Assembly: GCA_000181795.3 (NCBI GenBank)
Contig: CM012955.1
Coordinates: forward strand, 1,781,036-1,811,802
Reading direction: 5' to 3'
Origin: Trichinella spiralis
Lineage: Eukaryota; Nematoda; Enoplea; Trichinellida; Trichinellidae
Length of the DNA: 30,767 nucleotides
This document shows positions 24,451-30,767 of the stretch, in pieces (within the stretch, counting starts at the first letter, position 1; each line of letters starts with the position of its first letter). Both the position numbers and the translations under genes were made by a program. The notes below the pieces were generated by a model, which worked only from the letters and a program-made list of their open reading frames with translations, made no database searches and was not told the DNA's origin.

Positions 24451-24501
24451 GGGAAAGGTGGAGGGGGAGGGGTAGAAGGGAGAGGGGGAGGGGGAGGGGG
24501 G
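24451..24501 (+). repeat. G-run tract with G-quadruplex potential
   Basis: At least six runs of 3-6 G lie within about 50 nt, separated by one or a few bases (for example GGAGGGGGAGGGG and GAGGGGGAGGGGG). This meets the usual G4 pattern several times over. It stands out in AT-rich DNA and lies about 470 nt upstream of the globin TATA box. Confidence 0.8.
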
Positions 24502-24966
24502 AAAATGTTGCTGTTGCTATCTTTGCTCAAGATGGAAAATGCTAATGTGACATTTTTGCAAACGCTTGTCCAAATGCTTCAACTGTACTGTTAAATATGA
24601 ATTATCAGTAGCAGGTTTAGGGAAAAAAAACGTTATTGAAAAAAATGCAAAACTGGAAAAAGCAACAAAACGATTTGTTGTTGTGGTTGTTGCAGCAGTT
24701 TTGTTCAGAAATCACGCAAGTGCGAGCATTAGGAAATGCAAATTCGACAAATTTGTTCAAATGGAATAATAAATGAACTTTTGACGTCATTTGTGTTTGT
24801 TTGTTCTTTCTGTATTCTGGTTTAGCAAAAGATAAATTGCTTCTGCAAAATGTGACCAATTATCTTAACGTGCTAGTTATTTTCCGTTGCATTCATCAAT
24901 CGTCTTTCAAAGCATTCATCATTTGATCACCGTTTCTGAACCCCTGCAGCATTTTTGGCTGTTCAC

Positions 24967-24974
24967 TATAAATA
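24967..24974 (+). promoter_or_regulatory. TATA box of the globin gene
   Basis: TATAAATA lies 121 nt before the globin ATG, with GC-richer DNA on its 3' side (TCGTTCGCAGCCGTCTCTTC). The placement suits a start site near 24995-25000 and a 5' UTR of about 95-100 nt. Confidence 0.6.
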
Positions 24975-25094
24975 TCAGCGAAACGACTAGTCCGATCATT
25001 TGCAGTGAATTCGTTCGCAGCCGTCTCTTCGTGTCGACGCTTTCAAAGCTTTCCCTTCTGACAACAACAACAACAACCAAAAGCAAAGAACAGT

Positions 25095-25902
25095 ATGAGC
25101 ATTCTGAAACAGCATTTGAATAAAGTGCCTCCAAATGCCACCAACGGAGGCCTCTTCTACAAAAAGTACAATTTCCAATAATTCAATTGTCCGAATGCTG
25201 AACTGAATTCAATCATTCTTTCAAGCATTTGCTTTTTTATTTCCATTTACACTGATCTTTATTTTCAGCTTTTTCATGAATGTCCCACCGTCTTATACGA
25301 AATTTTTTGGATATGATCATATCAATCCTTCTGAAGTTCCAAGTAATCCAAAATTTCAAAAACTCGGAGAAGATTTTCTCAAGCAAATGAATCTGTTCGT
25401 CGATAAAATTGGCAAAGAAGAAGATCTGAAAAATGAAGTTAAAAAATTGGTCGTCGGACACAAAGCTTTCAAAGTTGGAGTCAACGAATTTAAAGTAAAA
25501 TTGACATCAACAACACTGCAAAGTCTAATAATTTTATTTTCTGTTTTTTTTATTGTTTAATGTTAATGATTTTTAAAAGAAAAGAAAAAATCCCTCCTCA
25601 TATCCTAATTTATTCAATTTGCAAGTTGCAATTTGAAAATAAGCAACAGCACATCGCACTAGCATTAATTGCATTATTTCTTCAAATTGATGATTTTAAT
25701 TTTGAAAAAGCTCATTACTTGACAATTGCAGTGACAAGTGTTTGAACTATATATATATATATATATATATATGCTGCGTGTTTAGAACGCTGGTCCAGCA
25801 TTTATGAAGTTCATGGAAGCTGAAGCTGGCATGTCAGCTGAGCAGAAGAAAGCTTGGGAAGATTTTTTCACAAAATTTATCGAATTGGCTTCACTGTTTT
25901 GA
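25095..25902 (+). CDS. Globin (nematode GLB-1/myoglobin type), 3 exons
   Basis: This is a haem-binding oxygen carrier or sensor, with no signal peptide, so probably intracellular. Exons 25095-25165, 25269-25494 and 25786-25902 join in frame to give 137 aa. The protein aligns by eye with C. elegans GLB-1: NGGLFYKNFFMNVPPSYTKF parallels NGNAFYRYFFTNFPDLRVYF, and MSAEQKKAWEDF parallels LNDQQKAAWMAL. CD1 Phe is F37, proximal F8 His is H88 (GHKAFKVGV), and the H-helix Trp is W123. At E7, where most globins have His and nematode ones often Gln, this protein has Leu56 (FQKLGEDFL). The N-terminus is about 15 residues shorter than GLB-1 before the B helix, so helix A is reduced. Intron 1 is phase 2 in the B helix (codon 24) and intron 2 is phase 0 in the G helix (after K99), the two ancestral globin positions. 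An upstream exon adding helix A cannot be excluded. Confidence 0.9.
25748..25772. repeat. (AT)n microsatellite just before the globin exon 3 acceptor
   Basis: A perfect AT run ends only 13 nt upstream of the GTTTAG acceptor of globin exon 3. Length changes here could affect branch point or acceptor use. Confidence 0.85.
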
Positions 25903-26134
25903 CGATAATCTAGTTCCAAATGGTCTGTCCGTAGTATTAATTATTCAGCATAATCAACGCGTACGCAGTTACAGTTATTGTGGATTTAGCATTCTGCAAT
26001 TCTTTTATTATTCTGTAAAAATATCAAAATGGAACCAAAAAAAAGAAAAAGAAGAATCTAACAAACATTTCTAGGTTGTGGAAGATTTAAATTTTTCATT
26101 TTTAGTTGGAAATGTAGTTTGGTTTAAAAATACA

Positions 26135-26140
26135 AATAAA
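26135..26140 (+). terminator. Possible AATAAA poly(A) signal of globin
   Basis: AATAAA lies about 230 nt after the globin stop; a second occurs near 26204. The assignment is tentative because the hexamer is common in AT-rich DNA. Confidence 0.4.
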
Positions 26141-28490
26141 ATGTGTCCTTGCAGTTCAATATTTATGTTCTTGTTGCAGTGCAAATGCGCAAACGTTGTA
26201 CAAATAAAACGTAAAATTGCAGATTACGATTTTGGCGTTTATTGCATTTTTATTTGTACATTTTTGCAAACAATTGAAAAGCTGTTATCTGAAGCTTTCA
26301 TCTTTTACATGCATTTCTTCTATATTTCCACTCTTGTTGTGTATGTTTTGATTATTCAGATGAATAAAGCTGCTTTTGATTGTATCAAAAAACAAAAATA
26401 CCTTCGTTTAATTGTAACATTTATTAATAGTAATAATAATAATAAGCATCACTGGAGTGATGTTGCTTAGCTTCTATGTTATACAAATTTACAGTTTTCT
26501 TTTTTGATGTTAATCTGAATTTTGGATTGATGTTTCATTGGAAAAATTAAATAAAATCATTAAATAGGTGAAATCAATTCAATTTTACATCCAACACATG
26601 TGAGCGATGAGAATTTGAAGTGAACCAAATGCTTGCATTTATTTTCGTCACAATGCAAGCAACATTGATAGATGTATACTAATTTTAGCATGGACGGATG
26701 GAAGAATAAAAAAAATATTTTTCTTGTTACTGTAGTTCACATAATCTCAGAAGCATGTTGTCTTGAATGATTGAAATATTCGATCACTTGCAGATGATTT
26801 ATTGAGAAAAATTTATTTGACACTTTGAAACTACACCAGGAACAAAAGTGAAACTTCTTCATTTTCCAAAAAATGCGTTTAAAATTTCCTAAATTCAATT
26901 GAGCAATGAAATTATCATTCAAGCGTTACAAAGCAGCATCAGAATTAAGTAACGTTGATTTAGCTAAAGAAACAATAAAATAATCATTTATGTAAAAAAA
27001 ATAACACATTTTCCATTCAAATTATTTCATCCATTTCAAATAATTTTCGAAATATTACTTAAATGAGAAATGAAAATGTTTCATTCTCGTTGAATCAAAA
27101 TTTTTCTAGCCGAATTTGTTATTTACTCAAACGAGATTATTTCTTATCTGTGCAATAAATACAAACACTAAGCCGTTCCATGCAAATTAATTATTAATAT
27201 GACGACATCTGTCATGCAAACGCATCAGAAATTGCGCACAGTAAAATGCAAAATTTTCAAAACCTGCTGAAGCTAATAATAGCTGATATAACATTGTAAT
27301 TGTTTGCAATAGGCAAACCTACAGTTCATTACATAGCCTACTGACTATTATAAATACCGATGCTTTGTTATTTTGAATGTCATGTGGAAAACGTTTGGTA
27401 CGTGAAAATTGCTACAAGTAAACATGACAGTATTACTTAATCATACGCATCATACAATTGTACTTTGAAACAGCAATATTAGACAAATTAAAAAGTATCC
27501 AAATAAAGCTAAAATGCACTGTAGCCGTTCAGTATATATTATTTTTAATGAAAAATGCAATTTACATTCTCTCTTCTACTACACTCTAGTGATGGAAATC
27601 AATTTCCAATCACTTATCAAATAAGTCAGATTCACTTTGCACGTTCGGTCAATACGTATATCACAGCGTAGACATTATACAAATATTCAGTGAAATTTGT
27701 TCACCAGCGCAGTGTAATATGTTTTATGTAATTTTGAAATTATCCAAAATAATTCAAGTGTTAATGGGCTATCGGTTATGTGTTAAAGTTTTGGGTGTTT
27801 TGTAGAATGTATTATTTTGGGTGGTAACGAAATAGATTATTCATTTAATTTATTTAATATTTATTGGCAGTAAATTAGATCGAGTTCTTATGGACCACAT
27901 TTCGTGTGGAACTGTCTTGAATCAACCAAGTCAACAAAAATGCACACTGCAATTTTTAATTTCATTTGATTAGGATAATTTCCAAATATTTTGTTTATTA
28001 CTTTTTCTATATTTATGAAACCTTTATGTCATCTTTAGTACTGTAAAATTTTTTCATTATGTTGATATTTATTTTTTTTTCATCGTTCATTTTTTTAGAA
28101 TTTGATTTTTTCTTATATTTATTTCCGGTTGTGTTGTTTTACATTTTTCTTCAAATATGTATCAATCTAGTTTATTTCCTTTGCAGAGAAAATCTTCAGA
28201 TATGGAATAAAAATTTGCATGTTAATGACTAATGCCTACGACTGGTGAAAAAGCATTTATTGATCTCAATTATATATTATATATATATATATATATAACT
28301 TCATTTAATTTGCTTCAGTTAGGCAACCCAATGGTAACTAGAAGACGGAAATAATATGATCGTTATTATTGTAAAGTTGCATATCATGAATTACTGTTGC
28401 TAATAGTTGTGAAAATTACAGTCAACGTAATGAAAAGTAGGCGAAGCAGTTGTTTACCACGAATTTCATGCAAATTTTTATTCAAGTGCT
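26141..28490. other. AT-rich intergenic region, no gene supported
   Basis: Reading frames here, including one of 130 codons at 26078-26470, are rich in Phe/Ile/Cys and match nothing known. There is a (TA)n run at about 28271-28297. No RNA gene or transposon signature was seen. Confidence 0.5.
28271..28297. repeat. (TA)n microsatellite
   Basis: An almost perfect TA run, with a single interrupting T near its start. Confidence 0.85.
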
Positions 28491-28499
28491 ATTTCATTT

Positions 28500-28714
28500 G
28501 CTTGCCTGGGGTTAGTTGCTATAGCTGTTGTCGTACGGTGTGCGGTGATTGAACAATGTGATATTTTCCAAGAGACGACATCCACAAGGCAAATTTGATT
28601 TTTTGTTTACTTTATTTTTATTTCTGTAAAGAGTTTCATCATAATTGAGAACACTAAAAAAGAAAGATGGCTTTCAACGTGGAGAAGATTGCAATTTAAA
28701 TAAGTTGCATTATA
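28500..28714 (+). other. Possible non-coding first exon with strong donor
   Basis: A less AT-rich stretch (GTTGTCGTACGGTGTGCGGTG near 28527) leads to a good donor, TATAC before GTAAGT, at about 28715. The only ATG near the donor opens a 10-codon frame (MAFNVEKIAI, 28667-28699) that stops before it, so the exon would be mostly 5' UTR. It could feed the acceptors at 29640 or 30702. No upstream promoter element is clear. Confidence 0.25.
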
Positions 28715-29312
28715 CGTAAGTTATTTGGAAATTCTCTAAAAATAAGACAAATGATAGATGCTGAGTCTATGAGATTCAGTAACCTAACGGTGATAATAAG
28801 AAATAGGTTCTATAAAAATTCAAGTCTAAATTAGCAGATGCATTTGTCGAAATCACTTCAAAATTTTCAAGCATTATAATAGTTCTTTATAATTGTAGAA
28901 AATAAAAGAAAGAACTGTAGAACTTGAGATTATGGCAATTCTAATTGAAATATCTCAAAATTCATCTTCGAGATCATGTTGAAGTGATTTTCAGAAAAAA
29001 AAGTAATTTAGCGTTGCGTTTTAATGCAGTTTGACTATGTCGAATAACGTTAACTGATCGATATTAATCTAATGCGCTTTTCTGTAAGCAGTCTTATCAC
29101 TAGCAATGCTTTTTGCTTATTTGACTAACGTGAACAGCAAAAGCGTTGCATAACGTTCATTTGCTGATTTTCATTTGAACCAACTGTGAGATTATTCCAA
29201 GAATTTTCAAATAGTTGTTTTCTTATTGGTAGAAATTAGCAGTGCATTTCTTCTGCTCATATTATGACTTAGGTTAGACTTTCTCTTCAGCCAAAAGTTC
29301 TAACGCACTAAA

Positions 29313-29471
29313 AACCGGTTTCTAACGCTGCATTATGCAAATAACTATCGCTATAACGCGCCTTATCATCAGTAAGGGTGCGTTTGTTTGTTTAATTTAC
29401 GTGCCAATTAGTAGCATCGTTGAACGTTCTCTGAGTTCATTATAGCGTTAAGTAGCTGCTGAAGTCGGTTT
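29313..29471 (+). promoter_or_regulatory. Regulatory module copy A (duplicated cassette)
   Basis: In order, this holds AACCGGTT (29313-29320, Grainyhead-like), ATGCAAAT (29335-29342, the POU octamer), CTTATCA (29362-29368, a GATA site TGATAAG on the other strand), TTTGTTTGTTTA (29383-29394, forkhead-like) and a conserved end block at 29445-29471 containing GTTAAGTAG and TGAAGTCGGTTT. Copy B repeats the same order with almost the same spacing about 1.03 kb downstream. The sites are named by consensus only; binding is inferred. Confidence 0.6.
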
Positions 29472-29639
29472 CAGAATTACTGACAAGTATTTCATTTTTC
29501 TGCTTTTTATTTTTTATAAATTTTGTATACTCATCATGTAAACAATTATTTTTTAATTAGTAAACTTAATTATTATATTTGTTATAATTCTACTTTGCGA
29601 TAAAGTGAGGATAGTTTTGATTTAATATTATTATTACAG

Positions 29640-29708
29640 GTTCAAAGAATGGAGCAAAGAAAATGTGAAAACACGGACGACACGAAACAGAACAAGAGAA
29701 GGCAATAG
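29640..29708 (+). CDS. Copy A start exon, short basic peptide frame
   Basis: An acceptor (TATTATTATTACAG) is followed after 9 nt by an ATG at 29649. It opens MEQRKCENTDDTKQNKRRQ, with a TAG exactly at the exon end before a GTAAAT donor. The frame is homologous to copy B (shared pattern M-x-x-R-x-x-E-N-x-D). Since the frame closes at the donor, this copy is either a tiny peptide, a 5' leader exon or a dead duplicate. Another frame (FKEWSKENVKTRTTRNRTR...) stays open through the exon, but I see no start for it. Confidence 0.35.
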   Translation, partial: VQRMEQRKCENTDDTKQNKRRQ

Positions 29709-30348
29709 GTAAATGCCATTTCTTGTGGATCTGTGAAGCAGGGATAAGCATACTTCGGAAGGGTGAAGTTATTCCTTAGTTTAATGAAATTACCCAAGTT
29801 TGTAGTATGTAATATATAAGTAAGATACTTTCACTGTAAAACTGTAATTTTTGTTTTTCATATTCTGCTAAGATTAGGTACGACTTCATCTTTAGAGCAG
29901 CATCAGAGACATTTGGTAAATAACATTTTTTTGTTTGATTAACTTTGTTTGTCAGCCTACGCAGCCAGTATGCTTATAATTCAGTGAAAAGATTTTGCGA
30001 TTAGTTCCATTTATGTAGGTCGTTTTTGAATTTTCAAATGTGAAATTCAGACAAGCGGAGGCGTGTTTTGACGTAATCAATTTTTGTTTGTTATAGCGTT
30101 CTATCGGATAGTTTATATTCTGACTGAATTTTAAATGTCAAGGTCATTTCTGAATTTTTAAGTAGTCCTCAATCGTTGACTTTAGCTGTGCATTTCAACT
30201 CTTTTTTCAAGTAAATTGAAATGAGTTTCATCAAATGCTATTCATTCGCTAGATAAGCGGTTCGCTGTGCTTGAGATTTCACGTTTCCTAATTTCATAGC
30301 GTTCGATTAGAATTAATTCCTCGTCCAGAAAATTTTCCAATCAACTCA

Positions 30349-30504
30349 AACCGGTTTCTATCGCTACAGTATGCAAATGAGGATCGCTTGAAAATTGCCT
30401 TATCATCAATCAGTAATGGTGCGCTTGTTTGTTTTACCTGCGTTGCAAGTAACAGCATTCTCAAACGTCAAACGTTCGCGTTAAGTAACTACTGAAGTCG
30501 GTTT
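30349..30504 (+). promoter_or_regulatory. Regulatory module copy B (duplicated cassette)
   Basis: AACCGGTT (30349-30356), ATGCAAAT (30371-30378), CTTATCA (30399-30405), a TTGTTTGTTTTA tract (30425-30436) and the end block 30478-30504 match copy A in order. The first two sites are 22 nt apart in both copies, and the octamer-to-GATA step is 27 nt in A and 28 nt in B. Sequence between the sites has diverged more than the sites themselves. Confidence 0.6.
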
Positions 30505-30710
30505 TTAAATGTTGAAAGTATTTAAAGTTTTCTCGTTGTTACTTTTTTTTCCGAAACTCTCTATATATAATCATTTTGTTAAGGTTATCTTTAATTGAAA
30601 ATCAGTTACTTCTTTTATTTCAAAATTCTTTGTTCAATTTTTTAATTCCACTGTGTAATAAAGTGCGAAAAATTTTGATTTAACATTTACCATTCTTACA
30701 GATATGATCA

Positions 30711-30767
30711 ATGAAGAAAAGAAGAAGTGAAAACGCGGACGGATCGACGCAAATCGTGGAGGGAACA
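30711..30767 (+). CDS. Copy B start exon of an unidentified gene, cut by the window edge
   Basis: An acceptor (ACCATTCTTACAG, ending at 30701) is followed after 9 nt by the ATG at 30711. The frame reads MKKRRSENADGSTQIVEGT and is still open at the last base. An ATG at 30704 in another frame stops after 8 codons. The first residues are strongly basic, like a nuclear localisation patch, and match copy A in the pattern R-x-x-E-N-x-D. I cannot name the gene from 19 codons. Confidence 0.5.
   Translation, partial: MKKRRSENADGSTQIVEGT

Larger units (their letters stand above)
23302..25094. other. Intergenic DNA and globin upstream region
   Basis: No supported gene. The right part includes a very G-rich tract and the globin promoter. 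Short frames near 23967-24300 do not resemble known proteins and overlap on both strands. Confidence 0.5.

Noticed and set aside
25495-25560. Globin isoform with a hydrophobic tail by reading through intron 2
   Set aside because: The exon 2 frame happens to stay open into the intron, but exon 3 supplies the expected H helix with the conserved Trp, so this is intron sequence.
26078-26470. 130-codon open frame on the plus strand
   Set aside because: It has no start in a good context, a hydrophobic AT-driven composition, no recognisable domain, and it probably overlaps the globin 3' UTR.
1-30767. tRNA, rRNA, snRNA genes, CRISPR arrays and transposon ends
   Set aside because: No B-box-like tRNA motif in a foldable context, no rRNA or U6 core, no regularly spaced repeats, and no terminal repeats with transposase or reverse-transcriptase motifs were seen on reading.

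Overview
The window looks like nuclear DNA of a small-genome animal, most likely a nematode. It is strongly AT-rich. The compact genes are interrupted by mostly short GT-AG introns of about 48-120 nt. The globin reads like the nematode GLB-1/myoglobin type, and several start codons sit 5-9 nt after a splice-acceptor-like AG, as expected for spliced-leader trans-splicing. The exact lineage cannot be read from the sequence. An early-branching (clade I, Dorylaimia-like) worm is only a guess. I saw no bacterial operons, CRISPR arrays, rRNA or tRNA genes, and no intact mobile element.

Layout, left to right. (1) 1-2554: an unassigned, exon-like stretch on the minus strand that diverges from the next gene. 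(2) 2607-5225 (+): a complete 12-exon, secreted, monofunctional peptidylglycine alpha-hydroxylating monooxygenase (PHM) with all six copper ligands. (3) 6045-7067 (-): an apparently intronless 340-aa long-form TSC22/bunched protein with a C-terminal TSC box and an N-terminal series of [R/K]-F-x-[V/I] motifs. It converges on PHM. (4) About 6.3 kb of AT-rich non-coding DNA with microsatellites. (5) 13332-14405 (-): LSM1, 4 exons, the cytoplasmic mRNA-decay Sm-like protein. (6) 15166-20722 (+): katanin p80 (KATNB1-like), 13 exons, with a WD40 head, a long Ser/Thr-rich linker and a con80 tail. It diverges from LSM1. (7) About 4.3 kb with at best one weak small membrane-protein candidate and a G-rich tract. 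(8) 25095-25902 (+): a 3-exon, 137-aa globin whose introns sit at the two ancestral globin positions. (9) The right edge, 28.5-30.77 kb: two diverged direct copies, about 1.03 kb apart, of a regulatory module followed by a splice acceptor and a short Lys/Arg-rich start exon. The second copy runs off the window.

The genes do not form a pathway. They are separate housekeeping or neuroendocrine genes: peptide amidation, transcription/WNK-type signalling, mRNA decapping, microtubule severing and oxygen binding. The features most worth a second look are the duplicated promoter-plus-start-exon unit at the right edge, the multivalent RFxV-like array in the TSC22 protein, the globin with Leu at E7, and the full-length p80.
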